A DNA stretch of 64,000 nucleotides from Isoetes taiwanensis (taxonomy: Eukaryota > Streptophyta > Lycopodiopsida > Isoetales > Isoetaceae): positions 658,366 through 722,365 of the forward strand of contig JAJEKV010000055.1 of NCBI GenBank assembly GCA_021234155.1, given 5' to 3'. Both the position numbers and the translations under genes were made by a program. Of the stretch, positions 11,065 through 23,588 are shown piece after piece. The notes below the pieces were generated by a model. That model was not told the DNA's origin, ran no database searches, and was given only the letters and a program-made list of their open reading frames with translations. Position 1 is the first letter of the stretch, and each line of letters begins with the position of its first letter.

Positions 11065-14000
11065 GTAAGTGGTGTAAAGATAAGAAGTAGAAGGAAGATC
11101 TTTTGTTTAAAGTTAATAATTTGGCAAAAGCGTAATGAAGATCGGAACACACTTAGGAGCATAAGAATATATACAACATTGAATTATTATTTTCTTTGTG
11201 ACAGTAAAAAATGCCACCACCTTATACAAACATAAGAAGGTGCTTTAATATAACAAGAAATTTATCGCGGTGACATTTCTCTTTACTAAACCTCAAGCCA
11301 CGGTTATGCCCATTTCTAACTTCATTTTAACTTAAGAATTTATCATGCAAAGTCTAGTCTCTACTCGTGTTGCAGTGGAAACAACGAGGATGGCAGTAGC
11401 TTTTTTTGGTGTGGTTTAATTGTTCGCCCTATGGCTAAATTGTAACATGTATGAGCAAAGTTGTTGGATACATATGTAAACAAAATTCTTAGCAATTCAA
11501 TGAAAAAATATTTTCGTGTAAAGGCACGAGTTCCAATCTCACATGTTTAGGAACAAGTATTCTTATAGATGGGCGCAAATTTCAATACTAAGCAAGGAAC
11601 CATTAGCAAATGCTGGACATTAATAACGAATCCAACCACACAGGTTTGGAAACTAAGAAATGTTCACGGCGGCCATTTTTAATTGAATAGAAACAACTTC
11701 GAAGGAGTTAAGGGCTAGTATTTGTTTTGCATCTTTACATAGGTCTTTAAACATTCAGGCAGACGACTTTAACACATCCAATTCTCTCAATAAAAAAACT
11801 GCAGCTAGATTGTTCTGGCAAAGCAGTTGAATTTGGGCAGCAAAAGATTGACAACCCCGATGACGTTATTTGAGAATATTCAAGTTTGGGTTGTTGAATC
11901 CACCTACTTGTACTAAAGATGCTTGCTTGCTTCATGTAAAGCAGTTGATTCAATATTGACAACACACAATCACCTTAGTTTTTAGAGGATGGCTCATCCA
12001 CCATGAGACAATGGCCATCAGAACATATCTTTTTACTATTGCCTTTTATGTGGTAGCATAGTAGTCCACTGCCATTGCCACATCTAAATCAGCCATAGTT
12101 AGAATCGAGTATTTTGCATTTTGGTTGTACCACCAGTTCAGTGTCCTGTCCCCTGGATTAAGCTAATCGGCCTAAAACTTAAACATACACAGATTCCGTT
12201 GCATGAATCACATTCTTCCTATCCCCAACCACTTTGCTTTATGTAAATAAATATTTCTATTTCTATGGGTGCAGATTAATGCAATGCCTCCAATGCTTAA
12301 CTCATCTACTATTAGTCTAATTTGTGCCTGTCGGCGCCAATATGGACTCGCATCTGGAACACTGTGATAGATTGCAGTAAATGTTGCTAATGGGCATGAA
12401 GCCGAGAATAAACCACTGCTTCAAATTTTAGGGTCTAAACAGAACTATAATAGTAGCCCTGATCAAGCAAGGGCTAAAGGAAAAAGACGCATTCACAGAA
12501 GCAGAATAGCTGGTTGGGACAGATAAAGAACAAACCACCTAAACTTTTCAAAGAGGAAAAAATTGCATCGGTAAAGGGCAATGGACGGTTCATATTAAGC
12601 GAAGTCTTTTGTATGGGGCTAAGCCGTCGATGTCAGGGAAAATAATGAAAGGCCGCCTTTGCAAGGTAAAAGAAGGAAAACAACGGAAAATAGGAGAAGG
12701 GCAGGACTGCGTTGTCGGAGTTGCGGCTATGGTGGATTCAGAGCCCCAATCAGATTCTGGCTGTGTCACCGTATCGCCATAAACAATCTATAGTTCCAGA
12801 ATGGCTTGTCTTAGTCTAACTTCGACATAGCCCCGATTCTTGGCTTTCTTCTTATTTTTTTCGATATCTGCTGAGTCTAGATCCAATCCAGCTATGGCGA
12901 TTTTAGATCCACAAAGGGCGATTTTGGGGATTAGGAGAAAGGATTCATGCAAGGGCAGTTGACCCCATCAGGGGGTCTTTAACTAAGTCAAGACCATTTC
13001 GAACATGCACCAGATTTATGCACAGGTCCATTGGAGCTGCAAGAAGACTATTCGAAAGCGAGAAAAGGCGTAATCTTCTGAGATCGTCGGGAGGCGAAGT
13101 TAAGGCCAGGTCTCTCTCAATTGTCATTTTTCTTTGCCTGTGCTTTCCATCTCTGCAATGTCTCCCCTCACCCAAATCCATTGTTTTTCCTATTCCTCTG
13201 ATATGAGCCAAGTTTCCGTTTGAGCCACCAGAACCCTAAGATCTCAGAACTCGCCAGAACTCCTGTCGCAGCATAGCATAGCATGAACAATCCCGCAGCA
13301 CAACATGAACAGAGCAGAGAGGACGCTTGTTCTTTAGAATCTGGCTGCACATGAAGGGACGGCTATGGCGCCAGATTGTTGAGCCCCTAAAGGCTGCGAT
13401 GGCAAAATAAGCTATAGAAGCTTCTCCTTGCTGCTCTCCATCGCCAACAGCCAGGCGTGCAAGCCGCTTAACCTTTCTGGCCGAAAATATGTATGGTGCA
13501 GCATCACCAAGCTAAGCTAAGAAGATCGTCATAGCTGGAAGCTCTTCAAATTTTATAGAAAACCCTTGAAATGCAGAGTCGGAATGGCATGCAAGATGCA
13601 CTCCGAGGTATGGGAGGAATGGCATGCAAGATGCACTCCGGGATATAGGAGGAGATCCGCAGCTCTGATCAATATGGTCTTGGGACACTAAGATCAATTT
13701 CCTAAATACAGAGATGCCGGTCGGTTTGCAGAGCAAGAAAGGGCAATGAAGTGCAAATAAAAAAGTGAGAAGTTCAAATGAAAAGTGAAACACAATACGT
13801 GTCAACCTGAGAGCCAATTTCAAAGAAAATCTAGCAAACAAAATATTGCGAACAGAAAAGTAAACTGCATTATACAAGAGTGATAGAGTGATTAAGTTTG
13901 CCCAATTCATTTGATATTGGGGGAGGGTATTCTCGCAATGGTGGAAACTATGATTCTGATATTGTATTGTATTGAAAATGATATATATTTGTGCATGTTT

Positions 14001-15674
14001 GAGCTGCTTTTTTGTTGTGAGGGGCAAGTTTCTATTTTAGTGGTGTGATTGTGTCATGTTTTTTTATGTTTTTTTAGGTGAAGTCAATGGTTTGAGGAAA
14101 TTGGAGCCTGTTTTGGGCAGCTCCAGCGTGGCCATTTAGGGTGTGGATAAGAAGGGATGCTCCCTTCTTTTTTTGGCAAGGGCAGCGGAGCAGAGGCAGA
14201 GGGCATTTAGGCGGAGAGGGCGGCTTGATACAGCAAATGCATCAATAATTTGCGCCGGATCATTGGTGGCGGCATGGAGTGCCTAGGTGAGGGAATTTTG
14301 TTTTTGTGTTCGCTTGTCTTTCTGTCTTGCTTTTCCAGTAGGTCGAGCATAGAGGAGTTGTTGCGGCAGGCAGGCCCGGGTGTTGGTCTGGAAATTTAAA
14401 ATTTCAGTAATGGAGGGCGGAGGCCATAGATCGAGCACAGCCAGAGATGGCTTGTAGGGAGTCTGGGTTTTTCCAGCCTTGAGTTCTCTGGGATCTGCAC
14501 CATTGGCATTTTTCCTTGGGATCCTCCCATTTGTGTTTTGTGTTTTTGTTCGAATCCCACAGTCCGAGTCTGCAACAGGGGCAATAGAGCTTGTGCAATA
14601 GAGTTTGGGATGTGTGGGTCCAAATCACACATTGGCTGTGGTTTCTTCTTTGCCGGATGTCGCTGCATGCAGGTTTTGAGATGGGCATGATGTTAGTCTT
14701 CTGGTGAGGCCGATTTGGCCTGGAGGTTCGAATCCTCCAAGACCTATTCTGTTGTTCTCTGTTCTTTATGGTCTAGGAGGTAGAAAAATTCTTCCAGGAG
14801 AGACTTTTAGAGAGCCGCTTCTGCTTCTGCTGGATTCGTGCTGCTTCTGCCGAATTTATGATGGGTTTTGGCTGTAGTTTATTGTTGGTGTTTACTTGTG
14901 TTTTATGTGACAATGATGTGAATAGAATAGAGTGGTTTTTGTTGGTTCAATTTGCACCATTCTAAGTTTCATTGGGGTAGACCAATTTCTTTTCAATGGT
15001 GTTGTGTAGCGATTCTGCACCTTTGAAATTTGTATGGGTCCTTGCCTCCAAAAACAGAGGGCCCTTCATTTGGAATAAAGGGAGGAATATTCCTCCCATC
15101 AACGGCCCAAAATTTAAAATGAAAACTTACACATACAAATTTTTATCAAACAAATTTTTAATAAAGTCACCAAAAGAAGCTTGTCTACGTTTTTGCAAAA
15201 TCAATATTCAACAATCTTCATGCAACATAAGTCCAAATTTCCACTTTCTCCTTTACAAGGGATGATCGTGAATTCACATGTCATGCAACAGAAGGCTATC
15301 ACACTAATATGGGTCAATAAATTTGGAGTAATTGCCTCTTCCTGGTGCTTAAAACTGTTACTGCTAAACATCAGACCAAAGAAACTTGGCTCAATATCCT
15401 GTCTATGAAAGCCCATTTTGCATCACCCCACAAAAAAGCAATGGCTAGCAGCAGAGATGAATGACAACGGCACATGAAAGAAGATCCTTCAAACCAAACA
15501 TCAAAGCTGCATTTAATGTTTGCTATACACACATCCTCCAGCTGTCTACGTATCTCTTTGCACACACATTCACTAACATTTTGTCCAAAGCACATGATCA
15601 AATCACTTGTACAATTTGCGCCAGCTAATCCGCTATACAGATATATATTCCAGAGAGGCTTGAATATGCATGAA
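11065..15674. other. Long intergenic stretch downstream of the pectate lyase gene
   Basis: About 4.6 kb without a recognisable gene. The longest frame (13512-14027, minus, about 170 codons) has no family features. A tRNA-like T-arm, GGAGGTTCGAATCCTCC, lies at 14722-14738, but I could not fold a complete tRNA around it; it may be a SINE remnant. Confidence 0.4.
13581..13650. repeat. Two-copy 35-base tandem repeat
   Basis: Two adjacent units beginning ggaatggcatgcaagatgca at 13581 and 13616, differing at a few positions. No further copies seen. Confidence 0.7.
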
Positions 15675-17926
15675 TTATAAATCTAATGGAAGTGGAATAT
15701 TTTGCCAACCCGCAATTACTTTGACCTTCTGCATTAAGGCTTCCCCTGCAGGTTCTAATGTCCATGTTGGATAAAACACGTTGGCTTGAAATACAAGTGC
15801 TGGATTATTATGTGGTCCACAAGCACCTTGAGCACCTTTCAAGAAAAGGTCTCCCTCTGAACGAATTTCTCCTGAACAGGGATGGTCCTTGTCTCATGCC
15901 TATAAACACGTAATTCCATCTATTAGACTTGAGAAAATAATATAGTTAGCCTGGTCACCATGCATTTCCAAATGAATTTTAAAATGGTTGGCAAGTGGAA
16001 TATCTAACATATATATGTAAAGCAATGTCACACATGGCAAAGTCATTTGATGATCCCTATGCTACAAACATCATAATTCCAGCACATACCTTCTCTGTAT
16101 AGTATTCAAAAGCTTTCTTTTTAGAACCAGCCTCATAGACATTACACTGAGACAAGATCTGGCAGCAATACATATCAGTTATTTAATGGCCTCTCATCTT
16201 TCATATGGCTAGAAAACATCTAAAATTGCCAAGAAAAGGAGAAGAGCAAGATAGAGCATCATAATCATCAAGGGTTCACCTGTGATTCCACACTAGCACA
16301 GACAGCATAGATGCCCCAACCCCTGGTGTAGTTGTTATATAAATGTACCTTCCCAAACCTCACTCGCGGATGCCGCTGCCTTGTGCCATCAAAGAAACAA
16401 TGGTGTATAGTAACCTGGATACACCTATCATCTACATGAGTTGGATCTGCACTTATCAGCATTGTCTTGTCATGATTCCGAAAATGACACCTGTTTCAGT
16501 TAACTGATCAGTCATTCACAACACTGGACAAAGCAACCCAAAGGGCCAAAGAGTTCATAATTGCACCAATGTGAGAAAAGTGAGAACCCTGTTATTTGAC
16601 TGATACCAAAAATGATCGACTAACTTTTGACAAGCATATTAAGAAGACAGATCAAACAAATCCTATGTGGATTTTTGCCACTGGGGCCCTTTTTCATAGG
16701 GGAGGTTATGCCACTGTTTGTTAGTACACCTAAGACCACTTTTCTTCTTCAGCAATTATCTCTTGAGCTGGCTGAGTTAGAGCCATGTATTTTTGGCTTT
16801 TGTCAAATAATGTGTCTCCTCATGAAAAATGCCCAGACCAAAGTTAAAGAGAAAAAGAAAGCAACAGCCAGCGTTAGAAAAGGCAACTTGTAAATGGAAA
16901 CAAGGAGCAAAAAGTGATACTTGAAAAGGAGATGGTGCATTTCTGATTTGGGTTGGCTACAAACTTCAATCAACATCCAGCTTAAATTGATTTGATGCAT
17001 CGTTCACCTGGAAACGGTTATGTTGGTGCTTTGCCGTGTAATATCAATCAGACCATCATCATAATCAGATAGTGTGCATCTGTCCACCCATATATTTCGG
17101 GCTTTTGGCTTCATCTGTATTGCATCAACATCATGCCCCCTTCCACAAAAGAATACTAAGTTGCAAATTATGACATGTTCACACTCCTTTAATTGAAGAC
17201 CATATCCAGTGACTTCAATCCTCTGTCCACGCCCATCAATTGTCTTGTAAGATGACACTCTAATAGGAGATTTCAGCGTAATAATGCCCGAAATTTCAAA
17301 CACAATCCAAAGTGGTTGTTTCTGTCGGCAGGCATCACGAAGGGTACCACTGCCATCATCTGTAAATGTTTTGCTTTTAGGAAAGGTATTTTACTCATAC
17401 AACAAGAAGTCCCATTTCTAACAATAAATCTAAACATTCTTTTTGTTAAGGCATGTCTGACATTGAATACAATTGAAGGAGGAGAACCAGGGTACTGCAG
17501 ATGTGACAATAGACAGAATTATGCACTGTTACATACTGGAAAAGATAATAAAACCATGCTATCTTTCCTACATAGGAATTATTGGACTGGATACATTCTT
17601 CTATATATGTGCATTATCTCAATGGAAGGCACAAATAAGAAAAAAGAAAGAATACCTTCAAGAGAGACAACATGATAGACTGCTCCATGCAAGCCACCGA
17701 TAGAGGCATGTCCAAACCCTTCAGCAGCTCCAGCCAAACCCCTCAATTTAGAATCCACCCCAACATATGGCCCTTCTTGCCTTGGTTTATCTGCTTTTCC
17801 ATGTGAAGAAGAATGGTAAGAAGCTGTGGCACTTCCATACTTCATACCCGAAGGTTCACAGCAACACCAACAGGCCCAAGCTCTCATGCCCCCTTTCCCA
17901 AAATCTACGCGTAAAATGGATTTCAC
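15675..17926 (-). CDS. Pectate lyase (polysaccharide lyase family 1), five exons
   Basis: Minus-strand exons 17926-17656, 17359-17008, 16490-16280, 16158-16090 and 15887-15675 have consistent donor and acceptor sites and phases, giving 1116 bases, about 371 residues and a TAA stop. The last acceptor is the least certain boundary. Residues resemble plant pectate lyases throughout: EGFGHASIGGLHGAVYHVVS, then DGSGTLRDACRQKQPLWIVF, VSSYKTIDGRGQRIEVTG, HVIICN, RGHDVDAIQ, WVDRCTLSDYDDGLIDITRQ, the conserved RQRHPRVRFGKVHLYNNY with its catalytic-region arginines, CASVES, and RSEGDLFLKGAQGACG. The enzyme cleaves demethylated pectin by beta-elimination and loosens cell walls. The likely start (ATG at 17924-17926) gives no clear signal peptide; a second ATG lies at 17843-17845. 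Introns are 72-517 bases. No stop or frameshift is visible, so it appears functional. Confidence 0.85.
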
Positions 17927-18940
17927 AAATTTACAGGTATCTCAAGTCCACAAACGTCTTCTGCTCTATCATCTAAGAGAGAAGAAAACTGCTCAATCTA
18001 TGGAACATTTTAAAATATTGTTTTATTTATCAGATCTGAAAACGTCCATTGCCAGATTGCACGAGATTCACGTGCCGGAGATATGAATCCAATATGCAGA
18101 TCAAACATCTTATCATCATTAGGATGCGCCGGTTTTTCCTCTTTTCTCTATTGACGATCTACAGTTTTGCCTTTACCCAAATCATTGTGGATTTACAAAT
18201 GCATGTACCATCATACTTCTGATAAGGATGTACAGGGCTAGAGCTTAGACTGCTACAGATCTCACGCTAGAAACAAATACTTAATGGTCTTTTTTGCTAC
18301 TGCTTTGCAAACAAGACCTTTATGGTAAACAAGTTCCAAAGATTAGCATTATGCTTTGTTTGACACGTGGAAGAAGTTTCTTTTTTTTTAAAATAAGCTT
18401 GATGATACGCTGCGGTGGCTTAGTGCTAAGGCGTTGGGTTGGGTGACCCACCGTATTTTTTACCATTGGGGGAGAGATGTGTGAGTGTCATATCGGGAAG
18501 TTCCCCGGAACCCTTGTAACCTGCCGGACAAAATCCGGATTTAGCCGGATAGATTTGAAATAGTAGGAAGAGATCCGGCTGAAAATTAGAGATTTTGTTG
18601 GTATTTCTAGATAAATTGAGGCCTCTGTGTTGGAGCTTATCAGGATAGGTACGGGACTGTCGGAATGGTGCTGAATAAGCCTAGAAAATTTCCCACACCA
18701 AGATAGGGAGTGCCTCCCACCCATACGGGGAGCGCCTTATTTATCTTCCACTATGATGTTTGAACCAGCTTTAAATCACATAAAAATTCGTTGTCCACGA
18801 AATGTCGTGTACTTTTTTTTTGCTATGGCTTTAACATGATAAAGACCCAAGTATATCACGAATATACCTATGGTTTAAACATGACGGTGGATGATAAATA
18901 AGAACCTCCACCATTGGGTGGAGGACGTGAGTGGTTGCTA
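17927..18940. other. 5' flank of the pectate lyase gene with a possible SINE remnant
   Basis: The pectate lyase promoter should lie here, but I cannot point to a defined TATA box. At 18413-18456 the sequence gcggtggcttagtgctaagg resembles the 5' part and A box of a tRNA-derived SINE. No matching B box follows, so this is weak. A 30-base-scale hairpin (gggtgacccacc) is adjacent. Confidence 0.3.
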
Positions 18941-19212
18941 ATTTCCACCAACCTTACCTTCAAGAAAAGAAAAATAAAAGATACACATATCAATCTATGT
19001 ACTTTTCTTTATTACATTAGCTTGTTAAGTAACCATGAAGTCTCTCTTGTTGCATTGTCATATTCGTACTTCGAATTCCTACCAACCTTGGCTTCTAGAA
19101 ATGAAAAACAAAAGATGCACATATCAATCTAACTTCTTTTCTTTATTACATTATACCTAGCTTGTTAAGTAACCATGAAAGTCTCTCTTTTTGCATTGTC
19201 ATATTCGTATTC
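18941..19212. repeat. Two-copy tandem repeat of about 135 bases
   Basis: Units start at 18941 and 19074. Both contain a ccaacctt-to-agaaa segment, gatrcacatatcaatcta, ttttctttattacatta, agcttgttaagtaaccatga and cattgtcatattcgta. The second unit has small insertions. Non-coding. Confidence 0.75.
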
Positions 19213-19522
19213 GTACAGTGCAATGCTTATTGTAAATGATGGCTTATATTCCAGTTTTTGAAGATTTTTAATCGATCGAAAAGATTTTTTATTGTTTATT
19301 GTTTTTATTTATTCGAATGTAAGCTACACACTCAATACGTATTTCTTGCACACGAAAGGAGCTATGTAGCTTTGAGATTGACTTTCCGTTTTCTATCTTT
19401 AGTGACACCACGTTCTTAAATTATGGAGCTTGAGGAATCTTGGAATGCATCATAGATGGTGATACATCAACACACTTGGTTGAGTAAGATCCACGTTCGA
19501 AAGATAAAAGGTTCATAAGGTT

Positions 19523-19525
<3 letters not shown>

Positions 19526-19556
<31 letters not shown>

Positions 19557-20466
19557 GTTGGGGGTTACCACTTTGTATTATAAGGTTATACTGTACAAAT
19601 TAGAATAAAGGAAGACCCTCATCTTCTACCAAAACAAGGAATCCTTCTTGTCTAAGGACTCGTTATAGTGACTAAGAAGGACTTATACAATCATTGCTTA
19701 ATCTAATAAACGGAAAGATGAACAAGTAAGGGCTCTAAAAATAACATGTCGATGTCATTTCCAAACTGCCCATATAGCCCAAGACCGACAAATATATGCT
19801 ATTTTTCCTGTTTTGACCAAGAATGAGGTAGCAGCCCCAACAAAATCCTCGTGACTGTTACTATTTGTAGAAGACAAGCATCGAACAAGTCCAAATTAGC
19901 ACTAATTCTGCACAAAGCACAAAACAGTGCTCATTTTTTTCTTATCGCAAGCCACACACAAGACACAACGGGCTAACTTGTGGTTTGAAACTATGTACAT
20001 GGACATTAATGTGGAGAATTCTATGTACCATTTGACACAAGAGGGCTTTTATATTTGAAGGAACATTACTTTAACCACACATTCTTCCAAACCACACCAT
20101 ATTTCCATTGACACACTATGGGAAAATGAAAAATAAACTTCCAAATTTGCTCGTTTTCAACTTTCATGAGCAAAGGGAGGTGATTCAACCTCTAGCACGA
20201 ATTTGTATGTTTTAATGCTTCAACTTATACTTATCTCGAAACCATTGCCATGGATTGGCCATTAAGATACCAGGCTTCAAAGGTATGAACTCTTGCATAT
20301 AGCCATCACTTTGAGTAGAAGAATGTGTATGAGAAACAATAGAACCAAATGATCCCAGGGGAACCCACAGAAATGGAGAAGCCTGAAAAAAATGCTCCAT
20401 ATCCAATTGTACCAATGGGTACAACTTTCTAGGCCTTAAGCATACCTTCAAGAAAAGGCAAAGCAT
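19526..20466 (-). mobile_element. LINE remnant, minus strand, with poly(A) tail
   Basis: A run of 30 T at 19526-19555 is the poly(A) tail of an element read on the minus strand. Just upstream in that orientation, broken frames contain CVLC-like cysteines and SWAIWAVWKWH, the usual WxxWxxWxxR-like segment near the end of the plant LINE zf-RVT domain. A continuing frame at 20212-20466 ends in NPWQWFRDKYKL and may be the preceding part. Stops and frame changes are frequent and the 5' end is not defined. Confidence 0.5.
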
Positions 20467-20600
20467 TGGGATAAATAGTCAATGGAAAGAAAAGAGCCCA
20501 AAGTAACTCTATCTACACTTTCAACTTAGCCGAACGTCTAACATACTTAAACCAGCTTGATATGTATGATGTAAGTTTTTTAAAGACCTTCTTTTGGGGT

Positions 20601-20660
20601 GGTCACCACACTCACCACATTCACCATAGTTACCACATTCACCACAGCCACCACTGTTGA
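20601..20660. repeat. CACCA-rich minisatellite
   Basis: Short degenerate tandem units of the form caccacwntc/caccacag (about 9 bases) lie between 20601 and 20660. On the minus strand it encodes a glycine-cysteine-glutamate repeat, most likely by chance. Confidence 0.6.
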
Positions 20661-20759
20661 GGTGGTATAGGAGACTGTATATCGTATATGGAGGGATATA
20701 CGCACATGCATGCGTGGAGGACATGATGCACATATGCATTGTGGTGTGGGGGAGCCATT

Positions 20760-20975
20760 AGCATCACTGTGTTATCTGAGTAGAGAGAGAAAACAGAGAG
20801 ACGGTGTATTAGGAGAGATTATTTTTGCTTGATCTAGCTATGGAGATTATGAATCTTTATCTTGTGCATTGCATAGATCTTGTAGATTGAAGCTTGGATT
20901 ATTGATTTTTCATTTTTCTTGCAAGGTTGGAGTTTAGGCTCTAACAATTTGACGACCAAGGTGCTCGACAGACCA
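20760..20975 (+). promoter_or_regulatory. End of a 5' LTR and adjacent primer binding site
   Basis: A stretch rich in gag-repeats ends ggctctaaca at 20946, and is followed directly by atttgacgaccaaggtgctc (from 20947). The layout (LTR ending CA, a few bases, then a tRNA-complementary-like stretch, and a gag frame about 490 bases on) is that of a plant LTR retrotransposon. The primer site is not the initiator-Met type; a TGGCGACC-like, arginine-tRNA-type primer is possible but not shown. The left end of the LTR and a second LTR were not found. Confidence 0.4.
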
Positions 20976-21437
20976 TTGATTGGCAAGAATTTCCATCAAA
21001 AAAGGAGTTGTTACCATTTGTATTGGTGATCATCGGTAAAGAACGACACCATTGAGCAAGGAGCAATTTCTTTGTGTGAAGGGGATTTTGCCGTAAGTGA
21101 TTTGCGGGGTACAATTTGACAAGGGGAGCATAGTTTTATGCCCAAGAGAAGTAAGAAGGATATACCACCAAGCTCCATCGTAACAAGAAGGGAACCAGTG
21201 ATTCAACATTTTGGCTCAAAATTGCATCAAAATTCAATTTTGTTTTTAGATTTGGTAGCAGATCTGGGGTCTAATTCTCAGATCTAGGTGGCTCTGATTC
21301 TATTTACCTATCTAGAAGGTAATCCAATTTCGTTTTTCAAATTGAAGGGAGATTCCATTTCATTTTTTCAATTTCAAGAACCTCAAGAAGAGGCAGAGAT
21401 GGCTGTATTACCATCGATGGTGTAGGGTTTTCAGACA

Positions 21438-22730
21438 ATGGGGATTCCAAAGTTTGATGATCTGATAGATCGGGATCCTTTGAAGCATATTGTGAAGTTT
21501 GAGAGGTATTGCCAGCAACGTAAGTTACCGGCTGGTGATTATTTGCTTTAGTTTCATAGTTCTTTGCAAGATTCAGTGGAGGAATGGGCACAAACCCAGC
21601 CAGATACCATGACATATCAGGAATTAAAGGAAGCATGCATTGCTAATTATCAAGAAGTCCATGGTAAGGATAAGGCTATGGAAAGGTGGACCAATTTCAC
21701 ACAAAAGGAAGATGAATCAATTAGAGAGTATAATCAGACGTATATTGTGGTTCTCAAAGCCATGGTTTATTGGAAGATTGCAAGGAGTGAGGAAATGGAT
21801 ATCCAATGGTATGTAAAGGGGCTGAAACGAGCTATTGCTCATAAGGTGAAGGCTAACAGCCTACAACATTGCTAGCGGCACAAAAGTATGCTCTCAAGGC
21901 TGAAGATAAGCTGGGATACATTCATGAAGTTGCTGCTCCAGACAATAAAACAGAGGAATTGCAGCCAAGGTTTCTAAGCTTACAATTGGTGAGAAGTCAA
22001 GGTAGGTTCAGTTTATTACTTGTAAGTATTGTGGGTCTATTAGACATTCTGATACTACATGTAGATTACCAAAATTATGCTCAAGATGCCAAATAAAGGG
22101 CCATAATGATCAAGAATGTAGGGAGAAGAGATTCTTTGAGAGGGCCAATCCGGTATTTGCTGTTATGCAACAGGCACCACCTCGGTCAGACCTATCATAC
22201 CACAAGATCCAATGATGCCACAAACTTCAATTGCCCAACAAGCTCCAATAGGTTTTACACAAATGGTGCAGCCAAAACAGGAATGGTATCCAAGTAAGGC
22301 TCATTTATATTGCAAATATTATATGATAAATTCAAGCATAATGAGAGTACTTGTTGGAAAATTCATGGGAAACCGGAAAAGGCAGCAAGTATCTGACTCT
22401 GTCCCTCTTCCTAATAATGATGTTCGCATTCAAGATGCAAAGTACATTGAATATTGACGAACTTAAGAAGCAATAAAAGGCAAAATCAGTAGTGAATTGT
22501 GGATTTGTTGAGGTGGAGAATGACCCATTTCAGCAAGAAGAGGAGATTGGAGAAATAAATGCAGTTACAAAATCACAAAAGGTAGTTCAAGAACTAAGAG
22601 TAGTGCCGATAGCAGAGAAGACTAAGAGCTATTTGCCAAAGGTTTTGACGGAATCAGCCTTAAAGGTGTTAACACCAAAGAAGGCGCAATTCAACGTGCT
22701 ACCTACAGAATAGTTTCAATCTATAAAAGA
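21438..22730 (+). pseudogene. LTR retrotransposon gag, degraded, with two zinc knuckles
   Basis: From ATG at 21438 the frame reads MGIPKFDDLIDRDPLKHI and hits a stop after about 38 codons. It resumes with a capsid-like segment (VEEWAQTQPDTMTYQELKEA, RWTNFTQKEDESIREYNQTY) at 21564-21875. Near 22015-22125 two CCHC knuckles are readable, CKYCGSIRHSDTTC and CSRCQIKGHNDQEC, both C-x2-C-x4-H-x4-C. Later codons are broken by many stops. No protease, reverse transcriptase or integrase follows, so the element is truncated after gag. The superfamily is probably Gypsy-like from the gag layout, but this is not certain. Confidence 0.65.
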
Positions 22731-23441
22731 AAATCAGCCCATAGTGATGCCTCCGATGGCGGAGGAGGACATTCATAATGAAGATAATGTCACAAGGCAT
22801 CCAAAAATTTAAATGCCAAAACCACTATAAATGTGGTTTTTTATGTGAAAAAAAATATTCTTAGTAAAAACCACGTATTTAAGTGGTTTTTATAAATTAT
22901 ATGTGGTTACTTATATTGGTTTCATGGTCTACTAAAATGGACAATGGTTTATAGCATGGTTTTGTATATCAATGATGGTTATTCTTGTGGGTTGCCTAGG
23001 ATAACATAGTTCATCAAATTGGTAGTGGTTTATGGTATGGTTTTTCAACAACACATTAGATAGGATGATGGTTATTCAAGTGAACTTTCTGTTGTAGTAC
23101 CACTTATAATGTTGTAGTAGTTTATAAGGTGCTTTTGTATGCCAATTCCCATGTCATGGTGGTTATTGAAGTTTGTTTTCGTTTGTAGCATTGTTTACTA
23201 AAAATTGGTGCAATTTATAGCATGGTTTTAAATGCCAGCGCAATTGTCATGGCGGTTATTTATAATTTTTACCTAAAGAGGTGGTTATTTATGGCGGACA
23301 ATTCGCAAAGGTTATTTATAAAGCATCAAAACAATAAACAATGTAGTTAATTAGTATCAAACCACCATAGATATGGTCTTTTATACAATTTTCTTAATCA
23401 CTAACGAAACCCACATATCTTATAGATGTTTATAACATTAA
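22731..23441. repeat. Degenerate AACCAC/GTGGTT motif array
   Basis: Many short, dispersed copies of aaccac, gtggttt and atggtttt occur in both orientations over about 600 bases (for example aaaaccactataaatgtggt near 22817). Dense short motifs of this kind are found in the subterminal regions of some DNA transposons such as CACTA elements. No terminal inverted repeat or transposase frame was found, so this is only suggestive. Confidence 0.35.
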
Positions 23442-23588
23442 AAAAAGGGGTATTCGACTTTTGTAATACTCATAAAAGTATTCGACTTGTAGAATGCACA
23501 AAGTCAGTTTAGACTAGTCTAATACCTACCTTAGGTATTAGACTTACAGAATGCAGCATGGATTTAGAAGAGTCTAATACCCCTTTTT
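23442..23588. mobile_element. MITE-like foldback element, about 147 bases
   Basis: The ends form a terminal inverted repeat: aaaaaggggtattcgact at the left and agtctaatacccctttt at the right differ at one position within the stem. Further inverted pairs lie inside (gtctaatacctacc / ggtattagac). It has no coding capacity. The A/T-rich flanks prevent a secure call of the target site duplication. Confidence 0.65.

Noticed and set aside
13512..14027. A 171-codon open frame on the minus strand
   Set aside because: No family motifs, no flanking exons or splice signals that extend it, and composition typical of non-coding AT-rich sequence.
14690..14745. tRNA gene suggested by a perfect T-arm
   Set aside because: No acceptor stem or anticodon arm pairs around it. 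At most a SINE or tRNA fragment.
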